From assembly GCA_023406895.1 (NCBI GenBank), contig JAEXTV010000020.1, forward strand, positions 35,570 through 99,569: a DNA stretch of 64,000 bases, in the 5' to 3' direction. Below, one piece after another: positions 25,647 through 35,194 of the stretch. The stretch's first letter is position 1; the number at the start of each line of letters is the position of its first letter. The translations under genes and the position numbers were made by a program. Source of the stretch: Bacillota bacterium (GTDB lineage: Bacteria > Bacillota > Clostridia > Christensenellales > SZUA-584). Under the pieces are notes generated by a model. That model was not told the DNA's origin. It ran no database searches and worked only from the letters and a program-made list of their open reading frames with translations.

Positions 25647-26669
25647 TTAATTCCCTTTCCAAAGGCCGCCAAGCTTGCTGGTTGTATCCTGTCCGACGAT
25701 ACCGTCCACTTTGATTTTACGGTCTTTCTGGAACGCCTTCACCGCGCTTTCGGTCTTCAGCCCGAATATACCGTCGGATTGCCCCGGAGAGAACGATACG
25801 ATCTGCAGCGCATCCTGCACATCACGCACGTCGTCTCCGCGCATATACGGCGAGGTGAGCTTAAGCAGCCGGTCAACTTCGAATGATCCAAGCGGATTCT
25901 CATTAATATCGGTTCCCCATGCGCCCTTAAGCGCTTCCACCGTTTTGGGTCCCACAATGCCATCCGCGTCAAGGCCGCTTCTCTTCTGAAAACCCTTGAC
26001 GGCCGCCTCGGTTTTCAATCCGTATATTCCATCGAAGGCGCCGGGTGAAAACCCAAATTTAGCAAGCGCCCGTTGAACATATTCCACATCCTCACCCTGC
26101 ATATATGGTTTTGTCACTTTTAAATAGCGGCCTAACCAGAAATCAGGGCTATCGGGAACATCAGGTGTCGGAAGCGTGTTCATATAATCAACATCCGCGA
26201 GTCTTCCCCAGTTGGTCCAGCGTTTTCCTGTCGCAGGTGTATTCAGCCCGGAGACCACCACACCGACATTCGTGCCGCCTGCCTCCACCACTTTACCGTT
26301 TCCGATATACATGCCGATATGCCCGCTGCGCCACACACACAGCCCGGGTGTCTCGGGAATGGTATTCAGCATGCCCGTCTGCACGCATTTGGAAAACAGC
26401 GTATTGGCCGACTTATCTCCGTAGTTCGGGCTCTGGCTCCGGTAAGCTTCAATAATCAGCCCCGAACAGTCAACCACAGTCCTGCCAAACCATTTGGCGC
26501 ACCTCACCACGAAATACTCATAATCCCGGCCTGACCGTTTTTTGCTGGCCCAAAGCTCTGCCAACTCCTTTGTATAGAGCTGCCCTTGGGCCCCAAACAC
26601 ATAACCCCATCCGTTGTTTTTAGCATTGATCACAAAATTGACGAGGTCATTTGCCTTTGCCGTTGCCAT
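25647..26669 (-). CDS. NlpC/P60 peptidase with two peptidoglycan-binding domains
   Basis: Protein of 340 residues. Residues 1-170 form an NlpC/P60 (C40) domain with the nucleophile in VVDCSGLI (C68) and the general-base His in GHIGMYIG (H117). Two PG_binding_1 domains follow, each with the GFSPGAFDGIYG / SFSPGQSDGIFG type motif and a KGFQK/KAFQK repeat (about residues 187-243 and 265-325). These enzymes cut gamma-D-Glu-diaminopimelate bonds. No signal peptide is visible at the N terminus, so release might be by spore lysis or an unusual route. ATG 26669 follows AAGGAGAAC. Confidence 0.88.
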   Translation of the reverse strand: MATAKANDLVNFVINAKNNGWGYVFGAQGQLYTKELAELWASKKRSGRDYEYFVVRCAKWFGRTVVDCSGLIIEAYRSQSPNYGDKSANTLFSKCVQTGMLNTIPETPGLCVWRSGHIGMYIGNGKVVEAGGTNVGVVVSGLNTPATGKRWTNWGRLADVDYMNTLPTPDVPDSPDFWLGRYLKVTKPYMQGEDVEYVQRALAKFGFSPGAFDGIYGLKTEAAVKGFQKRSGLDADGIVGPKTVEALKGAWGTDINENPLGSFEVDRLLKLTSPYMRGDDVRDVQDALQIVSFSPGQSDGIFGLKTESAVKAFQKDRKIKVDGIVGQDTTSKLGGLWKGN

Positions 26670-26848
26670 TTTTTGTTCTCCTTTTCAGCTGATTTTATAT
26701 GACCGATACAGGGAGGCCTCTATGAAATACTATGAATATAAACGGTGAATCGTTCCAGATTGTATCCCGCTTGGCATCTTCTTGACACGTTAAGCATTTT
26801 CTATAGAATAGAACTCAGACAGATATCGACATAAATGACGGAGGATGC

Positions 26849-27832
26849 ATGAATCCACGCTATAAAATCGGCATGAGAACAGTGAAAACGGTGGTTGCCG
26901 TGGGCATCTGCCTGCTCGCCTTTCAGTTTCTCGTACCCAAAAGCAGCATTAACGGCATACAGGCGGCGCTTGCCGCCACCATTTGCATGAAATCGTCTCT
27001 GCAAAACACGTTGCGAACGGGCCTCGACCGCGCGGCGGGCACTGTTGTCGGCTCTGTGATGGGCGTGCTGTTTCTGCTGCTCAGCAGTGTGCTGCCAGCT
27101 GCTTTGATATCAGCCATCGGCATATTCGGCGTACTGCTCATCATCTACATGTGCAATGTCTTACGGCTTCAGGCCAGCGTCACAATCAGCATCGTCGTTT
27201 TTCTGATCATACTGATCGGTGAGCGCGATATTCCGCCGGTCTTTTACGGGCTCGCGCGCCTCGGCGAGACGGTGTTCGGCATTTTTGTCGCGTACATGGT
27301 CAACCGCTTTTTAGATATACGCCATTTGAAGAAGAAACGCGGTACTGCCGAATCGCTGCCTGAGCCTTCCATTCTTCTTCGTGACGCCGCCGAAGGTGAC
27401 ATCGGCATCGTCATGCAGATTTGGCTGCAGGTCAACATCGCGACGCACACCTTCCTGACCGAGCTTTTCTGGCACAACCGCTACGACGCGGTCAGGCAGT
27501 CACTCAAAAGCTCAAAAACCGCCGTTTATGAAAACCACGGAGTAATTCAGGGATTTATCAGCCTGACCTCTGAGGCCGAGATCATCGCCGTCTGCGTGGC
27601 ACCCGGCGCACAGCACCAGGGCGTCGGCATCCGCCTGATCGACCACGCCAAGCAGCTGTACCCATGTCTTTCCGTGACATGCTTTAAGAAGAATGAAAAT
27701 GCAGTGAAGTTTCTGATCAATCGCGGCTTTGTGCCTGTCTCCGAAAAGAAGGACACGCTGACCGGCTATACGGAATATACGATGGCTTGGTCGGCAAAAA
27801 GCAATAAAACGTGCAAACCCTCAGAACGCTGA
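26849..27832 (+). CDS. ArAE/FUSC-type membrane domain fused to a GNAT domain
   Basis: Protein of 327 residues with ATG at 26849 behind GGAGG. Residues 1-155 hold four to five membrane helices of the aromatic-acid-exporter (YgaE/FUSC-like) type (IGMRTVKTVVAVGICLLAFQ, then FLIILIGERDIPPVFYGLAR). From about residue 175 a GNAT domain follows: LRDAAEGDIGIVMQIWLQVN, then VAPGAQHQGVGIRLIDHAK, the acetyl-CoA loop, then FLINRGFVPV. The joint is clean with a short basic linker. Such a membrane-tethered acetyltransferase is unusual; substrate unknown. Confidence 0.85.
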   Translation: MNPRYKIGMRTVKTVVAVGICLLAFQFLVPKSSINGIQAALAATICMKSSLQNTLRTGLDRAAGTVVGSVMGVLFLLLSSVLPAALISAIGIFGVLLIIYMCNVLRLQASVTISIVVFLIILIGERDIPPVFYGLARLGETVFGIFVAYMVNRFLDIRHLKKKRGTAESLPEPSILLRDAAEGDIGIVMQIWLQVNIATHTFLTELFWHNRYDAVRQSLKSSKTAVYENHGVIQGFISLTSEAEIIAVCVAPGAQHQGVGIRLIDHAKQLYPCLSVTCFKKNENAVKFLINRGFVPVSEKKDTLTGYTEYTMAWSAKSNKTCKPSER

Positions 27833-27967
27833 TCATGGCGTGCGTTTATCCTATTACCGCTTGCTTGTTTTGCGCTTCGCAAGCCCATCTCTCATCTCTT
27901 GATGGATTTGAATATTTGGGTAGTTTATGGTAATATGTTTTAATTTATATATGCAAGGCGGCTTATA

Positions 27968-29221
27968 ATGACCGACGTTCAGAAAAAGAACCTGACCCTG
28001 TTTTTTGTCGTAATTGCGGTGGCCAATATCGCCATTGGTTTCAGCGACGGACTTTTCTCCAATTATTTTAAAGAAGTCTATCACACAGACGGATTTCAGC
28101 GAGGGATCATCGAGTTTCCAAGGGAGCTGCCCGGCGTGATTGTGTTTTTGCTCATCAGCGCACTGGCGCACTTTGGCGACATCACGCTCGCGGTGATCGC
28201 CCAAGGGGCGTCGGCCATCGGGCTGGCTGTGCTCGGTTTTTTCACGCCTGCGTTTTCGGTTATGCTCGTTTTTTTGTTTATCAATTCCATGGGATTTCAC
28301 CTGTTCATGCCGCTTAAAGACAGCATCGGCATGTCCTTATCAGAGCCGGATAAGCTCGGCAAGCGAATGGGGCAATACGCAGGCATACAGTTTGCGGTGC
28401 TGATGGTCAGCGGGGTGGCTGTGTTCTTTTTGTTCCGTTTCGGTATGTTCAGTTTTCAAAGTGATACCAAATGGACCTTTGTGGTCGCCGCCGTATTCTA
28501 TCTCGCCTCACTGCTGCTCACCGTCAAGCTTAAAAGAGATGTCGGCCAGATGCGCACAAAGCGTGAGAAAATCAAATTTATATTCCGCAAGGAGTACAAA
28601 TATTATTATTTGCTCGCTGTCGTATTCGGCGTGCAAAAGCAGGTCATGCTGGTTTTCGGGCCATGGGTGCTCATTGAAACGCTTGGTCAGCAGGTGGATG
28701 TGATTGTGCTGCTTGGCATCATCGCATCGCTGCTCGGCATGTTCTTTATGCCGCAGCTCGGAAAATGGATCGACCGTTTTGGTGTCAAAAAGCTGCTTTA
28801 CGCGGACGCGTTCTCGTTTATCTTCGTTTACTTGTGCTATGGTTTACTAACTCAGTTCTTCAACGGCGGGCTGCTTGCCAAGGTGGGGCTGCCGGTTATA
28901 CTCGCCTGCGCGCTGTTCGTGGTCGATCGGCTGTCTTCCCAAATGGGTATCATCCGGACGGTCTATTTAAAATCGATTGCCGTGAAGGATTCGGACGTGA
29001 CACCCACGCTCTCGACCGCGATGATGCTCGATCATGCCGTCTCTATCGCCGTCGGCGTCACGGGCGGGCTGCTCTGGGTCACCATCGGATCGCAGTACAT
29101 ATTCTACATTGTCGCGGCGCTGTCGTTTGTGAATCTGGCTGTTGCCATCGTCGTGAAAGAACCAAAGATGGTGACTGTGCCCAAAACAGAGCCTGTGCTG
29201 AACGAGCCGGATGTCTATTGA
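27968..29221 (+). CDS. MFS transporter
   Basis: Protein of 417 residues with about twelve membrane helices. Conserved-loop features of the major facilitator superfamily are visible: SEPDKLGKRMGQYAG in the first half and LGKWIDRFGVKKLLYADAF (the second-half motif A copy) at mid-protein. Substrate unknown. ATG 27968 follows CAAGGCGG. Monocistronic; the gene ahead ends 135 bp upstream. Confidence 0.85.
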   Translation: MTDVQKKNLTLFFVVIAVANIAIGFSDGLFSNYFKEVYHTDGFQRGIIEFPRELPGVIVFLLISALAHFGDITLAVIAQGASAIGLAVLGFFTPAFSVMLVFLFINSMGFHLFMPLKDSIGMSLSEPDKLGKRMGQYAGIQFAVLMVSGVAVFFLFRFGMFSFQSDTKWTFVVAAVFYLASLLLTVKLKRDVGQMRTKREKIKFIFRKEYKYYYLLAVVFGVQKQVMLVFGPWVLIETLGQQVDVIVLLGIIASLLGMFFMPQLGKWIDRFGVKKLLYADAFSFIFVYLCYGLLTQFFNGGLLAKVGLPVILACALFVVDRLSSQMGIIRTVYLKSIAVKDSDVTPTLSTAMMLDHAVSIAVGVTGGLLWVTIGSQYIFYIVAALSFVNLAVAIVVKEPKMVTVPKTEPVLNEPDVY

Positions 29222-29311
29222 CCCATCTTAGCCTCTCAAAAAAACCGTATCTCATACAATCCCCTGCGCTGCGTGAGCAACGATATTGCGGTTCACATTA
29301 CTTTAGATTAT

Positions 29312-29340
29312 TTGACATTCTGTACACTATCTGTTATATA
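29312..29340 (+). promoter_or_regulatory. Sigma-A promoter of the MBL pseudogene
   Basis: TTGACA (29312-29317), 17-bp spacer, TATATA (29335-29340), 40 bp before the start codon. Near-consensus. Confidence 0.6.
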
Positions 29341-29380
29341 AAGTGTAGCTCTGGATTGATATTATTATAAGGGGACGCCT

Positions 29381-30119
29381 ATGAAACTCTCAAAAGGTGT
29401 GGCCGTTCTTAACATTGCTGTCACTATGATGAACGCGCCTGCGGTTATCTATCCTGTCCTGATACAAGATGAAAACTCAAATATCCTTGTTGACTCGGGC
29501 TATCCCGGAGACTCTTCACTTGCGCAGCTGACCAAAGCACTTGAGGATATCGGCGTCAAGCTCACGGATCTGACTGATGTGATCCTCACGCATCAGGATA
29601 TTGACCATATCGGCGGCCTTCGGGGCCTGAAAATACAGAATCCCGGCCTCAAAATCTGGGCACATATGCTGGAAAAGCCGTATGTGGAAGGGTGAAAAAA
29701 AGCTCGTCAAGATATCTCCGGCCGTACTGGAGAACCTCAAAAAGATGCCCAAAGAAATGAGCAAGCGGCTGCTATATGTGTTCGAAAACCCGCCGACGGC
29801 ACCGGTGGATTTCACGGTGGAAGACGGGCAGCAGCTTGATATTTGCGGTGGGATTACCGTGATTCATACGCCGGGGCACACGCCCGGGCATATCTGTCTG
29901 TATCTGCACGCATCCAGAACGCTGATTGCGGGAGACGCGCTGACCGCCCATGAGGGCACGCTGCTCGGCCCTGTGCCGGAGCATGCCGCCGATATCTCGC
30001 AGACCATGGCATCGCTTAAAAAGCTGCTCGCTTTTGATATCGAAAGAATTGTCTGCTATCATGGCGGCGTGGTGGAATGCGGCGCAACGCGCATAAAGGA
30101 GATCATCAACGAAGCCTGA
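29381..30119 (+). pseudogene. MBL-fold metallo-hydrolase, frameshifted
   Basis: Two frames together encode one protein closely similar in layout to the intact MBL gene at 12002-12718. Frame 1 (29381-29695) carries LVDSGYPGD and THQDIDHIGG, then stops at TGA right after PYVEG. Frame 2 resumes within the same few bases (29688 on) as EKKLVKISPAV and carries HTPGHTPGHICLY, AGDALTAH and VCYHGG. Deleting one T in GGGTGAAAAAAAG restores the gene; the intact paralogue has PYISGKKKSLR here. So this is a one-base insertion, a sequencing error, or a +1 programmed shift (see findings). Confidence 0.85.
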
Positions 30120-30134
30120 GACTGCATGCCCTTC

Positions 30135-30490
30135 TGTCATGCTGAACGAAGTGTTAACGTAGTGACTACGAAGTGGACGAGCATCCCATGGCTTTTCGCT
30201 CTTGGCCGTGGGACCCTTCGCTTATGCTCAGGGTGACACATGTTTCTGCCTGCTCGCAGCCTCTTGTCATGCTGAACGGAGTGATAACGGAGTGATCACG
30301 CAGTGAAGCATCCCATGGTTTATCGCTCTTGGTCATGGACCTCTTCTCTTATGCTCAGGGTGACACATGTTTCTGCCTGCTCGCAGCCTCTTTGTCATGC
30401 TGAACGGAGTGATCACGCAGTGACTACGAAGTGGACCAGCATCCCATGGCTTTTCGCTCTTTGACATGAGATGCTTTGCTTCTCTCTGAC
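30135..30490. repeat. Array of three family A hairpin repeats
   Basis: Units at 30135-30238, 30265-30365 and 30393-about 30490 (degenerate end), with a period near 129 bp. They have the same ends and CATCCCATGG core as the array at 4364-5274, but with extra AGTGATCACG/AGTGACTACG inserts that lengthen the left arm. No GIY-YIG gene here. Confidence 0.85.
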
Positions 30491-30507
30491 GCTTGTGCCT
30501 GAAGCTA

Positions 30508-30536
30508 AAAAAGCGGGAATCACCCCGCTTTTGTTT
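30508..30536 (-). terminator. Terminator of the DeoR-Gfo/Idh operon
   Basis: On the minus strand AAAAGCGGGGTGATTCCCGC forms a stem and is followed by TTTTTT. Confidence 0.85.
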
Positions 30537-30546
30537 ACGTCATTTT

Positions 30547-31554
30547 CTATTCTTCGTCCTCTTTGTAGGTAAGCCCCCATTGCTTTCTCAAGCTGTCCAT
30601 CATCGTCGCGATCTTGAGCGTCTCATCCAGCGGCATCTCCGGCGCTTCCTTGAGCCCCTTCAGGAAATACTCCTGAACGGCCTGCGCTTCATACTGGAAG
30701 CCAGTCGCGGCATACGGCTGATGGAACACCTCGCGGTCCGCGCAGATCCCGCAGTCCGTATCGCCCTGCGGCGCAAATTCAACCCGGTCCGGATGCCACC
30801 ACGAATCACCGAGCAGCACCGAGCCTTTTGTCCCGCCGATGAACACGCTGTTATTGAGCTTAATCCCGATGCCGTCGGAGAGCACCGCGATGCGCCCGTC
30901 CTCGTATTCAAACGTAAACGTGTTGTATTCGTCCACGCCGTTCTCAATATAAGCCGCGGTCGATACCTTCACAGGGTCTGTGCCGAACATCGCAAATGTT
31001 AATGCCAGCGGATAGATCCCCACATCGAGCAGCGCGCCGCCCGCCATATCGTGCGAAAAACGCCATACTGATTTGTTGGCGCTGCCGTCGTAACCGAACA
31101 TCGCGTTGATCATTTTGGGCTGGCCGATGCGCCCCGAGCGCACCCATTCGAGTGCTTTTTTAAACGCGGGGAAAAACCGCGTCCACATACCCTCCATAAA
31201 AAAGACGTCTTTTTCACGCGCCTTGGCAATCATCTTCTGAGTCTGCACCGCGTTGACGCCAAGCGGCTTCTCACAAACCACCGCGCGTCCCGCTTCCAAA
31301 AACATCAGCACATTATCTAGGTGCTGAGGGTGCGGCGTGCCGATATAAATGATGTCAAGCTCGGCATCTTTGGCCATGTCCTCATAGCTGCCGTAGCTTT
31401 TTTCAATACCGTATTGCTGCGCGAAGGCCTTCGCACTCTCCATGCTGCGCGATGCCACCGCGGCGATCTGCGCGTTTTCCACCAGCTGCAGCCCCTGCGC
31501 AAACTGACCGGAAATATTCCCTGTGCCAACGATTCCCCATTTAACCTGCTTCAT
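30547..31554 (-). CDS. Gfo/Idh/MocA-family oxidoreductase
   Basis: Protein of 335 residues with an N-terminal Rossmann motif (WGIVGTGNISGQFAQGL), the CEKPLG catalytic-lysine motif (about residues 94-99) and a C-terminal alpha/beta domain starting with MWTRFFPAF. Family enzymes oxidise or reduce sugars and sugar acids with NAD(P). ATG 31554 follows AGGAG. It lies 36 bp behind a DeoR regulator on the same strand and is likely co-transcribed with it; the substrate is probably a sugar or trans-dihydrodiol (inference). Confidence 0.9.
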   Translation of the reverse strand: MKQVKWGIVGTGNISGQFAQGLQLVENAQIAAVASRSMESAKAFAQQYGIEKSYGSYEDMAKDAELDIIYIGTPHPQHLDNVLMFLEAGRAVVCEKPLGVNAVQTQKMIAKAREKDVFFMEGMWTRFFPAFKKALEWVRSGRIGQPKMINAMFGYDGSANKSVWRFSHDMAGGALLDVGIYPLALTFAMFGTDPVKVSTAAYIENGVDEYNTFTFEYEDGRIAVLSDGIGIKLNNSVFIGGTKGSVLLGDSWWHPDRVEFAPQGDTDCGICADREVFHQPYAATGFQYEAQAVQEYFLKGLKEAPEMPLDETLKIATMMDSLRKQWGLTYKEDEE

Positions 31555-31590
31555 GTGAATTCTCCTCTACCGATAAAAATAAGCTTGAGG

Positions 31591-32349
31591 TCATTTCGCT
31601 ATGATCACATGGGCGCCGCTTTGCTCAAGCATTGAAATCTGCTGTGCGCCAAGCCCGCTGTCGGTAATGAGCCCGAGTGTCTCACGCGCGTCGGCAAAAC
31701 GGCAAAGGCTTTGTCTGCCGATTTTGGACGAATCTGCGAGTATCACACACTGCTGCGCTGCCGACAATATCTTTCTTTTAAAGCCGGCTTCGGCCACACT
31801 GCCCGTAAACAGTTCCCCGTTTTTTCCAATGGCACTGACGCCCACAAATGCGAGGTCCACACGAAAACGGTTCAGCGCTTCCTCGGCTGCCGGGCCGCGG
31901 CACGACAGAGAATCGGCCTTCAATTCGCCGCCGATCATAATTACGGAAACAAAAGACCGGCTGACAAGCTCGGTCACAATCTCCACAGAATTGGACAGTG
32001 CCGTTAAATGCGCCGACGCGGGCACACATTGGGCAAGCATGCGCCCCGTCGATCCCGAATCAAAAAAAACCGTTGTGCCGTCTTTAATATACGAAAGCGC
32101 TTTGCGCGCAATGGCCAGTTTGCTGTCCTTATTTATAACGTCTTGAGCCGTTGATGCCTGAATCGGGCTGGCTGCCAGCATGGCACCGCCATGTGTGCGC
32201 ACAGCCTTATTGGCACGCACAAGTTGATCCAAATCGCGGCGTATCGTCATTTCGGTCACATCAAAATGACGGCTCAATTGGCTGATCTCCACCTCGCCGT
32301 TTTGGCAGAGCATATCAAATATCTGCAGCAGTCGCTTCTCTTTGAGCAT
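31591..32349 (-). CDS. DeoR/GlpR-family transcriptional regulator
   Basis: Protein of 252 residues. The N-terminal helix-turn-helix (EISQLSRHFDVTEMTIRRDL, about residues 18-37) is the canonical DeoR recognition signature; the rest is the DeoRC sensor domain with VFFDSGSTGRMLAQ and TALSNSVEIVTEL phosphosugar-binding elements. It probably represses its own operon with the downstream Gfo/Idh gene until a sugar phosphate binds. ATG 32349 follows GAGGAA. Confidence 0.9.
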   Translation of the reverse strand: MLKEKRLLQIFDMLCQNGEVEISQLSRHFDVTEMTIRRDLDQLVRANKAVRTHGGAMLAASPIQASTAQDVINKDSKLAIARKALSYIKDGTTVFFDSGSTGRMLAQCVPASAHLTALSNSVEIVTELVSRSFVSVIMIGGELKADSLSCRGPAAEEALNRFRVDLAFVGVSAIGKNGELFTGSVAEAGFKRKILSAAQQCVILADSSKIGRQSLCRFADARETLGLITDSGLGAQQISMLEQSGAHVIIAK

Positions 32350-32600
32350 TGCTTATTCCTCGTCATATATTATCGCCGATGCGTCGTTATCCAAAAACCT
32401 TACGATTTTATTATACTTTATCTCAAGGAGAGTGCAAGCACTGATTGGACAAAGCTTTTTTATCGGTTCTGGATTATATTGTGCGAAGATTTATAAATTT
32501 TTATAGTTAATTATCGTTGAACTCACCTTCACTTTATGCTAGAATTTGTTACACCATTAGTAATGATCATTTCTTGATCCCAACTTTTTGGAAAGGGTTC

Positions 32601-33086
32601 ATGCCGGTGGACAGCTTTAAAGATGAAGTCATGAAAATCGTCAGCGAGAAGCAGCTCAGTTCCGTGATGAATAATACAAAGTGGAGAGAACTGCTGGATG
32701 CCGTCAAAGCTTTGCCTTTTCCGCCGCCGTACCAGATCAAATGCGTCAACGTGAAAGAGCCCACGCCTGAGGTGTTTGACCGTGATGTGTGGTACTGGGG
32801 GGATTGGAGCGACGAAGCCCTGACGCCCTTTTACGCGATTGAGTGGATATGCGTTCGGCCCACGTACAAGAAACACCGGGGCCGGCTTATTGACGATGCG
32901 CTGATCGATGAAACAAGCGAATTCATCTCGGCCTTGGACCGGCACGCGATTCCGTATAAAACGGACAACGGCGCTTTTTTCATCTATGGGTATAGGAATA
33001 GTTCAAATCATCAGCCGAAAAAGGCGTTAACAGGCTTAACGATCTGGAACCGTTTTAAGGCATACTTATGCAATCGGCCGATATAA
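32601..33086 (+). CDS. Hypothetical protein (possible DUF6678 type)
   Basis: Protein of 161 residues, soluble. NNTKWRELLDAVKALPFPPP and YQIKCVNVKEPTPEVFDRD, then a W-rich segment, recall DUF6678 proteins, a family without known function; the match is from memory and is tentative. ATG 32601 follows GGAAAGGG; a longer upstream frame has no ribosome site. Not linked by spacing to either neighbour. Confidence 0.6.
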   Translation: MPVDSFKDEVMKIVSEKQLSSVMNNTKWRELLDAVKALPFPPPYQIKCVNVKEPTPEVFDRDVWYWGDWSDEALTPFYAIEWICVRPTYKKHRGRLIDDALIDETSEFISALDRHAIPYKTDNGAFFIYGYRNSSNHQPKKALTGLTIWNRFKAYLCNRPI

Positions 33087-33282
33087 ATATCTGCTGTCAG
33101 CCCCATCATGATGTTTTTATCTCAATAGTCCGGTGTCCTCTTCGGGTAATATGATTGCCGATGAGCCGCTGATATGAGCGGTTCATCAGGGAATGCTTCG
33201 CACTCTCTTTCTCTTTGCGGAAACGGCGTATAATTTGTATCCACACCATAGCAAATACAGTTCACGGCATTGTTGAAACGTA

Positions 33283-33337
33283 TAAAAAAAGAGGCCAAAG
33301 GAGATCGTGAGCATCTCCCTTGGCCTTTTGTATTTTT
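33283..33337. terminator. Bidirectional terminator behind the terminase
   Basis: GGCCAAAGGAGAT...ATCTCCCTTGGCC forms a stem of about 12 bp (33293-33325), flanked by an A-run on the left and TTTTGTATTTTT on the right. It serves the minus-strand terminase gene. Confidence 0.8.
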
Positions 33338-34790
33338 AACTCTCAAACCCGCCGAGCAGATATCCTTCCACCATGTCCGACGGACGCGGATTGCGTCCGA
33401 ATGGGCTCGGCTGTTCCGGAGCCGCAAACAAAGGCTTGAGCTGCCTCCGCGAGCACCAGTAGCGCAGCGCGTCCGGGCTGTGCGTCAGGTCATGCGGCTG
33501 CAAAGCCGCGTCGCCGGGCCGGGCATCATCGTGCCGCAGCAGCGGCAAGCAACGCAGCAGCGGTAAGCACGTCGAGAAAAACATCATCTGCGGTTCGCTC
33601 CTGTCACAGCGCAAATACTCCTTCACATTGAGCCAGCCATCAATACGGCTGCTGCCCGCCTTCACAAGCGGCACACCGCACCCCGCGAATATCTCCGCGG
33701 CACTGCGCCCCGTATCCTGACGCCTGTTCCAAAGATCAGGGGGTGCAATGTATTCTTCCGTGGCGCTTTGCGCTTCGCGTATCGCGGCGGCAGCCTGCGA
33801 AACCGTGAGGTCGGGGATCTCAATGCTGCGTATGCAGTACACCCTCCCGCCCGGGCTCATCGCAAACCAGAGCACCGCGAGCATATCGAGCCCGTAATCG
33901 AGCGCGGCGCTGATGCGCCACCCCTCCGGAACCGCAAACGGCGCGCACACATGCGTCTCTTCGCTGAATTCTTTAAAAAACTGCCCTGCGAAAATATTCC
34001 AGTCGCCGTCCAGCCATGCGCGCCGCAGCGTGGGTTCCAGGCTTTCCAGCTGGCGCACGTAGCTTGCGTTTTGCATCGCCATCGCTTTTTTCTCTGTGAG
34101 ACTCTTGCCGTCGTTTATTTTTTTCTGCGCCGACAGTGCCTTTTGATAGCCTTCGTCCGTTTCGAATAAGGGCGCGTTGTCCCACACGCGCGCATGGATG
34201 AACGTATAGTCCGCCGCATCCTCTCCTCGCCTGAAATCGCGGTCGATGAACAGCCGCTTCACCCAGGCATGGCCTATGCCGCCCGGATTGCATGTGAGGT
34301 AGATTCTCTTGGGATAGCTTCCCGTGCCGCGCACGCAGGCGCAGAGCCAGCCAAACTGGGATTCGGTCAATTGCGTCGCCTCATCCAGAAACAGCACGTC
34401 GTACTCCTGCCCCTGATATTGCAGCACGTCTTCCTCATCGGCACAGTACCCAAGCTTAATCCGTGACCCCCACGGGAAGACGAACGCTTTGTCGTTTTCC
34501 TGATATCTGGGTCTCAGAGAATCCGGCAGCCGTGAATAGGCCATGCGCAGCTGCTTGGTATGGTTTTCGTGCAGCTGCGGAAACGACCGCCGCACAATCA
34601 GCATTTGTATGCCCGGGTACTCAAACGCGAGATACGTCGCCTTGGCGCGAATCGCGTGAGACTTGCCGCCTCCCTTCGCGCCGCCGTACCCCACGAATCG
34701 TGTTTTGGCCTGTAAAAATTGCGCCTGCTTGGCTGTCGGTTTCCCGAACAATCTTTTCAGCAGTATCTCCACACTCTCATCTCGTCTCAT
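33336..34790 (-). CDS. Phage terminase large subunit
   Basis: Protein of 484 residues. ATPase part: Walker A GGAKGGGKS (36-44) and Walker B YDVLFLDEAT (130-139). Nuclease part: ALDYGLD (metal-site Asp) and the C-terminal SPDALRYWCSR. The layout is complete, like PBSX-type large terminases that translocate and cut concatemeric DNA during capsid filling. ATG 34790 follows GAGGTG at 4-bp spacing (an upstream TTG is less likely). No portal, capsid or tail gene follows, so it is an isolated prophage remnant. Confidence 0.9.
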   Translation of the reverse strand: MRRDESVEILLKRLFGKPTAKQAQFLQAKTRFVGYGGAKGGGKSHAIRAKATYLAFEYPGIQMLIVRRSFPQLHENHTKQLRMAYSRLPDSLRPRYQENDKAFVFPWGSRIKLGYCADEEDVLQYQGQEYDVLFLDEATQLTESQFGWLCACVRGTGSYPKRIYLTCNPGGIGHAWVKRLFIDRDFRRGEDAADYTFIHARVWDNAPLFETDEGYQKALSAQKKINDGKSLTEKKAMAMQNASYVRQLESLEPTLRRAWLDGDWNIFAGQFFKEFSEETHVCAPFAVPEGWRISAALDYGLDMLAVLWFAMSPGGRVYCIRSIEIPDLTVSQAAAAIREAQSATEEYIAPPDLWNRRQDTGRSAAEIFAGCGVPLVKAGSSRIDGWLNVKEYLRCDRSEPQMMFFSTCLPLLRCLPLLRHDDARPGDAALQPHDLTHSPDALRYWCSRRQLKPLFAAPEQPSPFGRNPRPSDMVEGYLLGGFES

Positions 34791-34886
34791 CAATCACCTC
34801 ATAGAGCAGCTGCATTATTTGCCCTGCATCTGCGATAAGCAGTCGTTTGGCAGAAAGAGTTGGTTTGCTTTTCACATTCACACAAC

Positions 34887-34920
34887 TAAAAAAGCGCCTT
34901 GCGGTAACCGCCCGGCGCCT
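34887..34920 (-). terminator. Terminator of the ferredoxin gene
   Basis: GCGCC-GG-GCGG-TTA-CCGC-AA-GGCGC hairpin on the minus strand, followed by TTTTTTA. It separates the ferredoxin from the terminase large subunit. Confidence 0.85.
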
Positions 34921-34938
34921 GACTCATCCTGCCTAAAT

Positions 34939-35130
34939 CTAGTTTTCTATACTGATGACACTCACGGGACACCCTTCGGCTGCCTCGTTCGCCGCGTCCT
35001 CAGCTTCCTTGGGTATCTCGTCCACATAGGCTTCGGCCAATCCGTCATCTGCCATTCTGAATACTTCGGGGCACGTCTCCGCGCACAACTCGCAGGAAAT
35101 GCATCCGTCTCTGTCTATAACCGCTTTCAT
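34939..35130 (-). CDS. 4Fe-4S ferredoxin
   Basis: Protein of 63 residues. The cluster ligands are CISCELCAETC (C-x2-C-x2-C-x3 type) and a late cysteine in EGCPVSV. Only one CxxCxxC set and one C-P are seen, so one 4Fe-4S cluster, as in small clostridial ferredoxins of the single-cluster type. ATG 35130 is chosen: AAGGAGG lies 6 bp upstream, while the ATG two codons earlier abuts it. It lies between two terminase subunit genes on the same strand but ends in its own terminator, so it is probably a separate gene. Confidence 0.92.
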   Translation of the reverse strand: MKAVIDRDGCISCELCAETCPEVFRMADDGLAEAYVDEIPKEAEDAANEAAEGCPVSVISIEN

Positions 35131-35194
35131 CGTCATCCTCCTTAAATCGTTGCTTTCTCATATTGTACCCCAAGATTTGCCGCTTATGCAACTG

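Noticed and set aside
28765..29370. 201-residue plus-strand frame overlapping the MFS gene end
   Set aside because: Different frame within a well-supported transporter; composition is not protein-like.
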